Part shown: in pieces, positions 31,711 through 41,344 of the stretch
How the letters are laid out: the number at the start of each line of letters is the position of its first letter
How positions within the stretch are numbered: the stretch's first letter is position 1
Assembly: GCA_019240655.1 (NCBI GenBank)
Contig: JAFAXX010000113.1
Span: 1 to 44,392 of the forward strand
Source of the DNA: Solirubrobacterales bacterium
GTDB taxonomy: Bacteria; Actinomycetota; Thermoleophilia; Solirubrobacterales; Solirubrobacteraceae
DNA length: 44,392 nucleotides
Direction of reading: 5' to 3'
Notes under the pieces: generated by a model
Told to the model about the DNA's origin: nothing
The model's input: the letters and a program-made list of their open reading frames with translations, nothing else
The model's database searches: none
Program-made: the position numbers and the translations under genes

Positions 31711-33302
31711 TGGCGGAAGTGCCGGCGGCTGGTGAACACCATTGCGGCGCCGGCGGCGTCGACCGCGGCGACGACCTCGGGATCGCGCACCGAGCCGCCC
31801 GGCTGAATGATCGCCTCGATGCCGGCCTCGATCGCGATCTCGGGACCGTCGGCGAACGGGAAGAACGCGTCGGAGGCCATGACGCCGCCGGTGACCTCGA
31901 CGCGCGCCTTCTCGAGCGCGAGGCGCACCGAGTCCACACGGCTCATCTGTCCGGCGCCGATCCCCACCGTGGCGAGATCGCGGGCCACCACGATCGCGTT
32001 CGAGCGCACGTGCTTGGCGACCTTCCAGGCGAACAGCAGCTCGCTCCACTCGGCCTCGGTCGGGCGGCGCTCGCTGACCACCTGCATCTCGTCGCGCTCC
32101 TCGAGACCGAAGTCGCGATCCTGCGCCAGCATGCCGCCGACCACCTGACGAAGGCTCGGCTCGATCATGTTCGGGCTGCGCCGCTCGCGGTCGTCGAGGA
32201 TCCGGAGATTCGGCTTCGCGGCGAGGACCTCGAGCGCGTCGTCGTCGTAGCCGCGCGCGAACAGCACCTCGATGAACTGCTCGACCAGGAGCTCGGCGAG
32301 CTCACGGCTGACGCGCCGGTTCAGGCAGATGACACCGCCGAAGGCGGACACGGGATCACACGCGAACGCGCGCTCGTAGGCCTCGAGCAGGTCGCGGCCC
32401 ACCGCCACGCCACATGGGTTGTTGTGCTTGACGATCACGCAGGACGGGATCTGGAACTCGCTCAGCAGCTGGCGGGCCGAATCGAGATCGAGCAGGTTGT
32501 TGAACGAGAGCGGCTTGCCGCCGAGCTGGGCCACCATCGAGAGCACGTGGGTACGTGTGCCCACCTGCGCGTAATAGGCCGCTCGCTGATGCGGATTCTC
32601 GCCGTAGGGCAGCTCGAGCACCTTCTCGAACGCGCGGACCATCAGCGCCGGGAAGTCCTCGCGCTTCTCCTGAAACCAGCGGGCGATCGCACTGTCGTAG
32701 CGCGCGGTGTACGAGAACGCCTCCGCGGCCAGGCTCTCGCGCGTGGGCAACGACAGCCGGCGATCGGACTCACGCAGCTCGGCGAGCACGGCATCGTAGC
32801 TCTCGGGGCTCACTACCGGGGCGACGAACTGCGCGTTCTTGGCCGCCGCGCGGATCATCGCCGGGCCGCCGATGTCGATGTTCTCGATCACCTCCCAGTC
32901 GGCCACCCCGCGCTGCCCGGCGGTGCGCTCGAACGGGTACAGGTTCACGCACACCAGATCGACGAATTCGACGTCGTGGTCGGCGGCCGCCTGCAGGTGG
33001 CCGGCGTCGTCGCGCCGGGCCAGCAGCCCGGCGTGCAACTTGGGATGGAGCGTCTTGACGCGCCCGTCCATGATCTCCGGAAAGCCGGTCAGCGCCGACA
33101 CCGGGCGGACGCCGACGCCGGCTTGCGCGAGGTCTCGCGCCGTGCCTCCGGTCGAGACGATCTCGATCCCGAGGGCGGCGAGCCCGCGAGCGAACTCGAC
33201 GATTCCGGTCTTGTCGGATACCGACAGGAGCGCCCGGGCGACGCGCACCTCACCTGGGGGCACCGGCGTCAATCGCGTCAGTTCCTCCGTGCCCGGCTGC
33301 AT
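31707..33302 (-). CDS. purH: Bifunctional AICAR transformylase / IMP cyclohydrolase
   Basis: This 531-residue enzyme carries out the last two steps to IMP. The N-terminal MGS-like cyclohydrolase domain shows [26 protein letters not shown] and [15 protein letters not shown]. The C-terminal transformylase domain has [14 protein letters not shown], the catalytic KHNNPCG (Lys-His), VSAFGG, and ends in [12 protein letters not shown]. Length and motifs are complete. It starts 14 bases after the purN stop and its stop overlaps the ridA start, in the middle of the purine operon. Confidence 0.97.
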   Translation of the reverse strand: MQPGTEELTRLTPVPPGEVRVARALLSVSDKTGIVEFARGLAALGIEIVSTGGTARDLAQAGVGVRPVSALTGFPEIMDGRVKTLHPKLHAGLLARRDDAGHLQAAADHDVEFVDLVCVNLYPFERTAGQRGVADWEVIENIDIGGPAMIRAAAKNAQFVAPVVSPESYDAVLAELRESDRRLSLPTRESLAAEAFSYTARYDSAIARWFQEKREDFPALMVRAFEKVLELPYGENPHQRAAYYAQVGTRTHVLSMVAQLGGKPLSFNNLLDLDSARQLLSEFQIPSCVIVKHNNPCGVAVGRDLLEAYERAFACDPVSAFGGVICLNRRVSRELAELLVEQFIEVLFARGYDDDALEVLAAKPNLRILDDRERRSPNMIEPSLRQVVGGMLAQDRDFGLEERDEMQVVSERRPTEAEWSELLFAWKVAKHVRSNAIVVARDLATVGIGAGQMSRVDSVRLALEKARVEVTGGVMASDAFFPFADGPEIAIEAGIEAIIQPGGSVRDPEVVAAVDAAGAAMVFTSRRHFRH

Positions 33303-33316
33303 CGCTCAGGCCGACT

Positions 33317-33925
33317 CTAGCGCTCGAGCACGACCCGACGTGGGTTGCGCGGGTCGAAACCGACCGCATCGCCGGCGATCAGTCTCACCGCCTCGGGGAG
33401 CAGCTCGTGTTCGATCGCGTGAAGCGGCCCGCGGACATCGGCCGGCTCGCGGGCCTCGGGCAGCTCCACCGCACGCTGAAGGATCACCGGACCCGTGTCG
33501 ACGCCCTCGTCGACGAAATGCACCGTCACCCCGAACACCTTGACCCCATAGGCCAGGGCCTGTTCGACCGCATGCAGCCCCGGGAACGCCGGCAGCAGGG
33601 CCGGATGGACGTTGATGACCCGGTTGGGGAAGCGGCCCAGGAATTCGGCCCCGAGCAGCTGCATGTAGCCGGCGAGCACCACGAGCTCGGCGCCGCGGCC
33701 GGCGATCCAGCCGGCCATCGCCGCGTCGCGCGCCGCCCGGCCCTCGTGCTCGGCGAGCGGAAACGCCGCACTCGCCACCGATGCCGCGGCAGCACGGACC
33801 AGCGCCCGCGCGTCCAGTCGGTCCGAGGCCACCGCGACGATCTCGACGCCCTTACGGCCATGCACGCAGTCGAGCAGCGCCTGCAGGTTGGTTCCCTCTC
33901 CGGAGGCCAGAACGGCGACCTTCAT
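33317..33925 (-). CDS. purN: Phosphoribosylglycinamide formyltransferase
   Basis: This 202-residue enzyme transfers the formyl group of 10-formyl-THF to GAR. It begins VAVLASGEGTNLQALLD, has the active-site stretch RVINVHPALLPAFPGLHAVEQAL (quoted in parts: INVHPALLPAFPG) with the catalytic His, and VHFVDEGVDTGPVILQ with the catalytic Asp. The ATG at 33925 overlaps the recQ stop (ATGA), so its translation is probably coupled to recQ. Confidence 0.95.
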   Translation of the reverse strand: MKVAVLASGEGTNLQALLDCVHGRKGVEIVAVASDRLDARALVRAAAASVASAAFPLAEHEGRAARDAAMAGWIAGRGAELVVLAGYMQLLGAEFLGRFPNRVINVHPALLPAFPGLHAVEQALAYGVKVFGVTVHFVDEGVDTGPVILQRAVELPEAREPADVRGPLHAIEHELLPEAVRLIAGDAVGFDPRNPRRVVLER

Positions 33926-35694
33926 GCCGTCCGGAGCTTCGGGAAGCGGCCGCCCGTGGAGCGCAGCGTGCCGATCGCAAGCAGCTGGTCGACGCGTCCG
34001 AGCACGTCTTCGGAACGCAGGTCGGCAAACGACCCGTAGGCGTCGAGCCGGTGATAGGCGTGCTCGGCGATCAGCTTCGAGCGTCCCCCACGGAGGATCT
34101 CGACCGCGCGCGTCCGCCCGACCGGCGGCGTGGCCCGAGAGACCACCTCGACAATCGCCGCGTCGAGGTCCCGCGGCGCCGGCGCCCTCGGTCCCTCGGC
34201 AAGGTGCGACGGCGCGGCGAGGCCCGCGCGCAGCTCCGGCGCGCACACGTCGCAGCACGGAACCGCGGGAGCGGGCGCGGCGCGATCGCCGAAGTACGAG
34301 AGCAGCGCGCCGCGCCGGCAGCCCGCGCGCTCGACGTAGTCCCAGATCGCGCGGTACTGAGCCCACCGTGCCCGCTCGGCCTCGTGGGCGGAGGCTCGGC
34401 AGAGGGCCAGGGTGCGTCCATCCAGTGCCCCGGTGAGACGGCCCGCAGCGCGGTCGGGCGGTGAGGGAGCCGGCGCGATTGCGCCGGCGCGGGCGAGATG
34501 GCCGATGATCGCGCGGACGGTCTCCTCCTCGCCGCCGCGCCCGGCGGCGACGGCCAGCTCGGCGAGCGGCAGGTCGTAGGCGCCGTCCATGCCGGCCCAG
34601 CGCAAGCGCTCGGCCGCCTGGCCGAATGCCTCGTCGGCGAGCCGGGCGCGCTGGATGAAGAACACCTGGAGGCCCTTGTCGCGCGGCTCGGAGAAGAGCA
34701 GGCAGCGAGCAGGGCGTCCGTCCCGCCCGGCCCGTCCGGCCTCCTGGTAGTAGGCCTCGAGTGACCCCGGCACGGCGGCGTGGCAGACGGTGCGGACGTC
34801 GGCCTTGTCGATGCCCATGCCGAAGGCATTGGTGGCGACGATCACCGGCGCCTCGCCGGCCATGAACCGCTCCTGGACCCGGGCGCGCGCCCCCCGCTCG
34901 AGTCCGGCGTGATAGGCGAGCACCTCGACGCCGAGCGTGCCCGCCAGACCGCGGGCCAGCCGCTCGCACATGTCCCGAGTGCCCGCGTACACGATCGCCG
35001 GAAGCGAGCCCGGTTCGGACAGCGCCGCCACCAGCCGGCGGTGCTTCTCACCCGCCGTCCGACACGCTGCGACGGCAAAGCTGAGGTTCGGGCGATCGAA
35101 GCCGGTAGTCACCCGCAGCGGGTCGCGCAGTGCGAGCCGGCGCGCGATGTCGTCGGCCACCCTGGGCGTGGCCGTGGCGGTCAGCGCAAGCGTGGCCCGC
35201 GCCCGAAGCCGCCGCGCCACCTCGGCCAGGGAGAAGTAGTCCGGGCGGAAGTCGTGGCCCCATTGCGAGATGCAGTGCGCCTCGTCGACCACGAACAATC
35301 CGATCGAAGCACGCCCGAGTGCGTCGATGAACCGCGGCACAGCGAAGCGCTCGGGGGCCACGTACAGCAGCCGGGCCTCGCCCGCGATCGCGCGGGCGAG
35401 CGAATCCCGGTTGGCCACGCCGCTCCGCTGGGCGTTGACCAGCTCGACCCGGCCCGGGGCCACGCGCCGGAGCGCCTCGACCTGGTCGTGCATCAGCGAC
35501 ACCAACGGCGAGACCACGACGGTGAGGTCCGGGCGCATCAGCGCCGGCAGCTGGTAGCAGACCGATTTCCCCGCGCCGGTTGGCATCACCACCAGCGCGT
35601 CGCGATCGGCGACCGCGGCGGCGACCGCCTCGGCCTGCCCGGGCCGGAAGCGCTCGAAGCCGAAGATCTCGCTGAGGGCGGCCTGGGGGTTCAC
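33922..35694 (-). CDS. recQ: RecQ-family ATP-dependent DNA helicase
   Basis: This 590-residue 3'-5' superfamily 2 helicase acts in recombination and fork repair. It has the Q-like motif FGFERFRPGQAEAV, motif I MPTGAGKSVCYQLPA, motif II VVDEAHCISQWGHDFRPDY (with the RecQ aromatic loop), motif III ALTATATP, motif V VIVATNAFGMGIDKADVR and motif VI QEAGRAGRDG. The RecQ zinc cysteines are C(RR) ... CCDVC, followed by a winged-helix RQC part. There is no HRDC domain. I chose the GTG at 35694, right before the conserved front; a TATCGT box lies 11 bases upstream. It sits between purF and purN, an unusual place. Confidence 0.93.
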   Translation of the reverse strand: MNPQAALSEIFGFERFRPGQAEAVAAAVADRDALVVMPTGAGKSVCYQLPALMRPDLTVVVSPLVSLMHDQVEALRRVAPGRVELVNAQRSGVANRDSLARAIAGEARLLYVAPERFAVPRFIDALGRASIGLFVVDEAHCISQWGHDFRPDYFSLAEVARRLRARATLALTATATPRVADDIARRLALRDPLRVTTGFDRPNLSFAVAACRTAGEKHRRLVAALSEPGSLPAIVYAGTRDMCERLARGLAGTLGVEVLAYHAGLERGARARVQERFMAGEAPVIVATNAFGMGIDKADVRTVCHAAVPGSLEAYYQEAGRAGRDGRPARCLLFSEPRDKGLQVFFIQRARLADEAFGQAAERLRWAGMDGAYDLPLAELAVAAGRGGEEETVRAIIGHLARAGAIAPAPSPPDRAAGRLTGALDGRTLALCRASAHEAERARWAQYRAIWDYVERAGCRRGALLSYFGDRAAPAPAVPCCDVCAPELRAGLAAPSHLAEGPRAPAPRDLDAAIVEVVSRATPPVGRTRAVEILRGGRSKLIAEHAYHRLDAYGSFADLRSEDVLGRVDQLLAIGTLRSTGGRFPKLRTA

Positions 35695-35815
35695 GAGGGC
35701 GGCCGACGATAGCGCCGGCGGCGGCGGCCGCCGGGGCGGCCTCAACCCGATCGCATGCCCACGGAGGCGCCTTCGACAAGACCGCATCCCGCCGGCGGAT
35801 GGCGCCGCCTGCGGG

Positions 35816-37321
35816 TCAGGAGGCGCCGACCTTCTCCCGCTGCCGGCGGCGCCTCGGGCGCGCTCCGTCCGCGCCGGTCAGCACGGGAAGCTCGGACTCG
35901 AGCGCGTACTTGCCGCTCGCGCCCTCGGTGCCGGCGAGCGGGTATTCACCGCTGAAGCACGCGTCGCAGTGGGTGGCGCGGGACTGTCCGACCGCCTCGT
36001 AGACGCCGTCGAGCGACAGGTAGTGCAGCGAGTCGGCACCGAGCTCGCGGGCCACCTCCTCGACGGTGCGGCCGTGGGCGATCATCTCCTCGCGCGTGGA
36101 CATGTCGATCCCGTAGTGGCAGGGATGCTGGATCGGGGGAGCGGAGATCCTCAGGTGCACCTCGGCGGCGCCGGCCTCGCGGAGCATCTGGACGATCTGC
36201 CGGGTGGTGTTCCCGCGCACGATCGAGTCGTCGACCACGATCAGCCGCCGGCCGGCGACGACCTCCGGCAGGGGGTTGAACTTCAGCCGCAGGCCATGGC
36301 GGCGGAGCTCCTGCCCGGGCTGGATGAAGGTCCGCGCGACGTAGCGGTTCTTGATGAAGCCGTCGTCCTGGGGCAGGGCGGCGGCGCGGGCGAGACCGCG
36401 CGCCGCCGCGTTCCCTGAGTCCGGAACCGGAATCACGAGGTCAGCCGAAACCGGCGCCTCGCGCCAGAGGATCTCGCCCATCCGCGCACGCGCGACCTGG
36501 AGCACGGTCCCGGCCATCCGCGAGTCAGGCCGAGCGAAGTAGATGTATTCGAACACGCAGAACGCCTTGCGCTCGTCGCCGGCCACGATCCTCGTCCGGA
36601 TCCCTCGCTCGGTCAGCGTGATCACCTCGCCGGGCTGCACCTCGCGCAGGTGGCGCGCCCCGATCAGGTCGAACGCGCACGACTCGCTGGCCACACAGTA
36701 GGCCGGGGCGCCGGAGCCGTCGTCGATCATTCCCAACGCCAGCGGTCGCAGCCCGTGCGGATCGCGGAACGCGACCACCGCATCCTCGGTCATCACCACG
36801 GTCGAGAACGCGCCCTTGAGCCGCGGCAGGACATCCGCCACCGCGTCCTCGATCCGCTCCGCCGGGTGGGTGGCGAGCAGCGCCGCGATGATCTCGGAGT
36901 CCGAGGTCGAGCGAAACGGCACGTCGCGCCCGCGCAGTTCGGAGTGCAGCTCAACCGCGTTGATGAGGTTGCCGTTGTGAGCGAGGGCCAGCGTGCGATG
37001 GTCGTCGCGCACGATCGGCTGTGCGTTCTCCCATTCCGAGGAGCCGGTAGTCGAGTACCGGACGTGCCCGATCGCGATGTCGCCGATCAGCGAGCGGAGC
37101 TGGTGCTCGTCGAACACCTGGGCGACGAGGCCCTGGTCTCGGATGGCCATGATCCCGCCGCCCCGCGGAGCGGTGGCGATCCCGGCCGACTCCTGCCCGC
37201 GGTGCTGCAGGGCGAACAGACCGAAGTAGGCGACCCGGGCGACATCGTGTCCGGGCGCGTAGATGCCGAACACGCCGCACTCGTCTCGCGGGCCATCGCG
37301 ATGATCATTCATGGAAGCCAT
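35816..37321 (-). CDS. purF: Amidophosphoribosyltransferase
   Basis: This 501-residue enzyme makes phosphoribosylamine from PRPP and glutamine, the committed step. A short propeptide ends at the catalytic Cys in DECGVFGIY (Cys 15, or 12 from an in-frame ATG at 37312). The glutaminase domain has RGQESAGIA and GHVRYSTTG; the transferase domain has the PRPP loop LIVVDDSIVRGNTTRQIV. Cysteines in the C-terminal part (ATHCDACFSGEYP) fit the Fe-S-type subfamily. It follows purL by 48 bases. The tail ends in a basic RRRRQREK run. Confidence 0.96.
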   Translation of the reverse strand: MASMNDHRDGPRDECGVFGIYAPGHDVARVAYFGLFALQHRGQESAGIATAPRGGGIMAIRDQGLVAQVFDEHQLRSLIGDIAIGHVRYSTTGSSEWENAQPIVRDDHRTLALAHNGNLINAVELHSELRGRDVPFRSTSDSEIIAALLATHPAERIEDAVADVLPRLKGAFSTVVMTEDAVVAFRDPHGLRPLALGMIDDGSGAPAYCVASESCAFDLIGARHLREVQPGEVITLTERGIRTRIVAGDERKAFCVFEYIYFARPDSRMAGTVLQVARARMGEILWREAPVSADLVIPVPDSGNAAARGLARAAALPQDDGFIKNRYVARTFIQPGQELRRHGLRLKFNPLPEVVAGRRLIVVDDSIVRGNTTRQIVQMLREAGAAEVHLRISAPPIQHPCHYGIDMSTREEMIAHGRTVEEVARELGADSLHYLSLDGVYEAVGQSRATHCDACFSGEYPLAGTEGASGKYALESELPVLTGADGARPRRRRQREKVGAS

Positions 37322-37369
37322 GAGGGACTTAGAAGCTTGCCGCAGCCCTCGGCCGGACTCAGGTCCAGG

Positions 37370-39532
37370 CTAGCAGCGGGCGCTCAGCGCTTCGTCAAGG
37401 CCATTCTCGCGGGCGCTGCGGAGCTCGGAAACAGCGACCTCCAGCCGTCCGTCGATCACCAGCCGGTCGCCGCCGACCCGCCCGATGATCTGGTGGCCGG
37501 CGAGGGCCGCCTCGTCCCCGGAGACGATGAAGCCCCGTCCCGGCGCCTCGCCGAACAGCGAAACCTCGTCGGGGACCGCCACGCGAGCCCCGACCCCGCC
37601 GGCCACACAACACTCGGCCACCGCCACCGCGAAGCCACCCTCGGAGATGTCGTGCGCGCTCCGGAACCATCCCGCGCGCACGCCTTCCCGAACCGCGCGG
37701 TGCGCCTCCGCCACCGCTCTCGCCGGCAGCGCGGGCAACGATCCGGCCGGTGCCTCCCCGGAGAGCTTGGCCAGCTCGGAGCCAACCCGCGAGCCCGTGA
37801 ACGGCCCCACCAGCGCCACCGCGTCGCCCGCTCGGGCGAAGCCGAGCCGGCCGGCCCGCGCGGCGTCGGACAGCCGGCCGACCATGCCCACGACCGGAGT
37901 GGGGAGGATCGGGCCACCCGGGCCCTCGTTGTAGAGCGAGACGTTGCCGCCGACCACCGGCACGCCGAGCGCCTCACACGCCCCCGCCAGGCCTTCGACC
38001 GCCTCGGTCAGCTGCCAGGCCACATGGGCCTTCTCCGGGTTGCCGAAGTTCAGGCAGTTGGTCAGCCCGAGCGGCTCGGCGCCGACGCAAGCCAGGTTGG
38101 CCGCGCATTCGAACACCGCTTCGGCCGCGCCGCGGCGCGGTTCGCAGGCGACGCGGCGCCCGTTACCGTCGATCGAGACAGCGAGCGCCGAGCCGTCGGG
38201 CAGCGTCAGCACCGCGGCGTCGGCCTCGTCGGGCCGGCGGATGGTGCGCGACTGCACGATCGGGTCGTACTGCTCGAACACTCGCCGGCGGGAGGCCAGG
38301 TTGACCGAGCGCAGCAGCGCGAGCAGGACCTCGCCGTCGCTCTCCACCCCGCTCAGCACGCGGTCGGGGGCCCCGTACAGGCCATCCTTCGGCGCCGTCG
38401 GGGAAAGGTCGTAGAGCGGGCAATCGTCCACCAGCACGCTCACCGGCAGCTCCCCCACCACGCGCTCGCCCGCGAGCACCCGCAGGCGCTCGCCGTCGGT
38501 CACCCGCCCGATCGGGGTGGCCAGCGTCTCCCACCGCGCGCACACCTCGAGCACCTCGGGGAGCCGTTCGGGCGCCAGCACGCACAGCATGCGCTCCTGG
38601 GACTCGGACACCATGACCTCGAACGGCTCCATCCCCGGCTCGCGCAGCGGCACGCGGGCGACGTCGACATCGAGCCCGACGCCGCCTTTGGAGGCCATCT
38701 CGGATGCCGCGGAGGTGAGCCCGGCCGCGCCCAGATCCTGCAAGGAGACGAGCAGGTCGCGCTCGAGCAGCTCGAGGCAGCACTCGAGCAGCTTCTTCTC
38801 GGCGAACGGGTCCCCGATCTGGACCGACGGCCGCTTGGCCTCGTCGCCCTCTCCGAGCTCGGCGCTGGCCAGCACGGAGGCGCCGCCGATCCCGTCCCGC
38901 CCGGTGAGCGCGCCGAGTAGCACGAGCACGTTGCCGGGGCCGGCGGCGGCGCTGCGGATCAGGCGCTCGCGCGGGGCGAGCCCGAGGCACATCGCGTTGA
39001 CCAGGCAATTCTGCTCGTAGCTCGGCTCGAAGTAGATCTCGCCGCCGACCGTGGGGACGCCGACCGAGTTGCCGTAGTGGCCGATCCCGGCGACCGCCCG
39101 CTCGAGCAGCCAGCGCGAGCGCTCGGACGCCCCGGGCTCGCCGAAGCGCAGCGAATCGAGCACCGCGATCGGCCTCGCCCCGACCGCGAAGACGTCGCGC
39201 AGGATCCCCCCGACCCCGGTCGCCGCCCCCTGGAAGGGCTCGACCGCGCTGGGGTGGTTGTGGGATTCGACCTTGAAGGCGAGCGCCAGCCCGGAGCCCA
39301 CGTCGACGGCCCCGGCGTTCTCGCCGGGGCCCATCAAAACATGCGCTCCGGCCGTCGGCAGCCGGCGCAGCAGCTTGCGCGAATGCTTGTAGGCGCAGTG
39401 CTCCGACCACATCAGCGACAGCATCGCCAGCTCCACGTCCCCGGGCGCGCGCCCGAGCCGCTCGAGGATCCGGTCGTACTCGTCGTCGGTCAGGCCGAGC
39501 CGGCGATGGCGGCTAGGCGAGGACGCGGTCAT
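37370..39532 (-). CDS. purL: FGAM synthase, small PurL subunit
   Basis: This 720-residue subunit is the ATP-dependent synthase of the three-part PurL/PurQ/PurS complex (FGAR to FGAM). Characteristic segments: MWSEHCAYKHSRKLLRRLP, KVESHNHPSAVEPFQGAATGVGG (quoted in part: ESHNHPSAVEP), RDGIGGASVLAS, SVQIGDPFAEKKLLE and SAHDISEGGFAVAVAE. The ATG at 39532 lies inside the end of purQ (20-base overlap). Length is that of the small type that needs separate PurQ and PurS, both present upstream. Confidence 0.97.
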   Translation of the reverse strand: MTASSPSRHRRLGLTDDEYDRILERLGRAPGDVELAMLSLMWSEHCAYKHSRKLLRRLPTAGAHVLMGPGENAGAVDVGSGLALAFKVESHNHPSAVEPFQGAATGVGGILRDVFAVGARPIAVLDSLRFGEPGASERSRWLLERAVAGIGHYGNSVGVPTVGGEIYFEPSYEQNCLVNAMCLGLAPRERLIRSAAAGPGNVLVLLGALTGRDGIGGASVLASAELGEGDEAKRPSVQIGDPFAEKKLLECCLELLERDLLVSLQDLGAAGLTSAASEMASKGGVGLDVDVARVPLREPGMEPFEVMVSESQERMLCVLAPERLPEVLEVCARWETLATPIGRVTDGERLRVLAGERVVGELPVSVLVDDCPLYDLSPTAPKDGLYGAPDRVLSGVESDGEVLLALLRSVNLASRRRVFEQYDPIVQSRTIRRPDEADAAVLTLPDGSALAVSIDGNGRRVACEPRRGAAEAVFECAANLACVGAEPLGLTNCLNFGNPEKAHVAWQLTEAVEGLAGACEALGVPVVGGNVSLYNEGPGGPILPTPVVGMVGRLSDAARAGRLGFARAGDAVALVGPFTGSRVGSELAKLSGEAPAGSLPALPARAVAEAHRAVREGVRAGWFRSAHDISEGGFAVAVAECCVAGGVGARVAVPDEVSLFGEAPGRGFIVSGDEAALAGHQIIGRVGGDRLVIDGRLEVAVSELRSARENGLDEALSARC

Positions 39533-40186
39533 CGGCGTGCGCCCGCATCGACTCGAAGACCCGAAGCCCGTCGACCGAGCCGCCGAGCGGGTCGACCGCA
39601 TGCTCGGGATGGGGCATCAATCCGAACACGTTGCGCTCCTCGTTGCACACGCCGGCGATCTCGCGCAGCGACCCGTTGGGGTTGTGGCCGGGGGTGTACC
39701 TGAGCAGCACCTGGCCGGAGGCCTCGAGCGCATCGAGCTGGTCATCCGGCGCGTAGAAGCGCCCGGCGGTGTGCTTGACCGGGATCGAGAGCCGCTGACC
39801 GGGCTCGCAGGCGCGCGTGAACGGGCTGTCGGCGTGCACCACCTCGAGGGAGACCTGACGAAACACGAAGCGGAGCGAGGGGTTCGGCAGCAGCGCCCCG
39901 GGCAGCATCCCCGCCTCGCACAGGACCTGGAAGCCGTTGCAGATACCGAGCACCAGACCGCCCTCGCGAGCGAACTCGGACACCGCTTCCATCACCGGGG
40001 CAAACCGGGCGATCGCGCCGGCCCGCAGGTAGTCCCCGTAGGAGAAGCCGCCGGGCACGATCACCGCGTCGACGCCGTGGAGCCCGCGCTCGGCGTGCCA
40101 CAGCATCACGGCATCGCCGACGCGCAGCGCGGCCTGCAACGCGTCGACGTCGTCGCAGGAACCGGGAAAGCGGACGACACCGAATT

Positions 40187-40190
<4 letters not shown>
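39513..40190 (-). CDS. purQ: FGAM synthase, glutaminase subunit
   Basis: This 225-residue class I glutamine amidotransferase supplies ammonia to PurL. The nucleophile elbow is GICNGFQVLCEAGML (Cys), and the triad His/Glu sits in MPHPEHA. The oxyanion strand is VPGGFSYGDYLRAGA. The GTG start at 40190 overlaps the purS stop (GTGA). Confidence 0.96.
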
Positions 40191-40404
<214 letters not shown>

Positions 40405-40405
<1 letters not shown>

Positions 40406-41283
40406 CAACCCGTGGTGCGCCGCAGCCAGGTCTCGAACGGCTCTCCGGTGATTCGCTCGTAGGCGTCCAGGTACTTCGCGCGCGTCCGCTCGACGACCTC
40501 GTCGGGGATCGCCGGCGCCGGAGGCTGCCTGTCCCAGCCGGTCGACGATGCCCAGTCGCGCACGAACTGCTTGTCGAAGCTGGGCTGCGACTCGCCTGGC
40601 CGGTACCGGTCGGCGGGCCAAAAGCGGGAGGAGTCGGGCGTGCAGACCTCGTCGCCCAGCGTCAGCTCGCCGTCGGGAGCGAGACCGAGCTCGAACTTGG
40701 TGTCGGCCAGGATGATGCCGCGCTCACGCGCGTGCCGGGCCGCCGCCTCGTAGACCGCCAGCGAGACATCGCGGACGCGCTCGGCGAGCGGCCGGTCGCC
40801 GATCAGCGCGACCGTCCCCTCGAAGTCGATCGGCTCGTCGTGCCCGACCTCGGCCTTGGTGCTCGGTGTGTACACCGGCTCGGGCAGCCGATCGGATTCC
40901 CGCAAGCCGCCCGGGAGCCCGATTCCGGAGACCGCGCCGGTGCGCTGGTAGTCCTTCCACCCCGAGCCGCTCAGATACCCGCGGACGACGCACTCGACCG
41001 GCAGCATCTTCAGCTTGCGCACCACCATCCCGCGCCCCCGCACGTCGTCCGGGACGCCGTCGGTCACCGAGAGGAGGTGGTTGGCGACGATGTCGGCCAT
41101 CCGCTCGAACCAGAAGGTCGAGAGCCCGGTCAGGACGCTGCCCTTGTCCGGGATCGGCGTCGGATGTACGACGTCGTAGGTCGAGATCCGGTCGGAGGCG
41201 ACAAGCAGCAGCGAGTCGCCGAGGTCGTAGATCTCGCGGACCTTGCCCGACGCGATCAGGGGCAGGTCGGAGAGGGCGCTCAC
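40405..41283 (-). CDS. purC: SAICAR synthase
   Basis: This 292-residue enzyme joins CAIR and aspartate. It shows SGKVREIYDLGDSLLLVASDR (quoted in parts: GKVREIYDL, LLVASDRIS), the KMLPVECVVRGYLSGSGWKDY segment (parts: PVECVVRGYLSGS) and DTKFELG. It is of the longer, PurC family typical of actinobacteria and eukaryote-like forms. The GTG at 41283 has a TACCCT -10 box exactly 7 bases upstream and no ribosome site. It is the first gene of the purine operon. Confidence 0.95.
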
Positions 41284-41290
41284 GTCGTCG

Positions 41291-41296
41291 AGGGTA
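41291..41296 (-). promoter_or_regulatory. -10 box TACCCT, leaderless start of the purine operon
   Basis: On the minus strand TACCCT is followed by 7 bases and the purC GTG start. With no ribosome site and only 61 bases to the divergent gene, a leaderless purC transcript is likely; no purine riboswitch fits in the gap. Confidence 0.4.
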
Positions 41297-41327
41297 GCAA
41301 CGGGGGCGGCGAGGACCGGAGTCCCAC

Positions 41328-41333
41328 TAACGT
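41328..41333 (+). promoter_or_regulatory. -10 box TAACGT before the PfkB-family gene
   Basis: TAACGT ends 11 bases before the ATG at 41345, so the mRNA would have almost no leader. It overlaps the control region of the divergent purC gene. Confidence 0.35.
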
Positions 41334-41344
41334 TTCCGCGAGCG

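Noticed and set aside
37294..37321. Choice between the two purF start codons
   Set aside because: Neither ATG (37321 or 37312) has a ribosome site or leaderless -10 box, so I kept the longer form without claiming it is the true start.
41284..41344. Purine riboswitch or PurR box before purC
   Set aside because: The gap is 61 bases and filled by two opposite -10 boxes; there is no room for a riboswitch aptamer.
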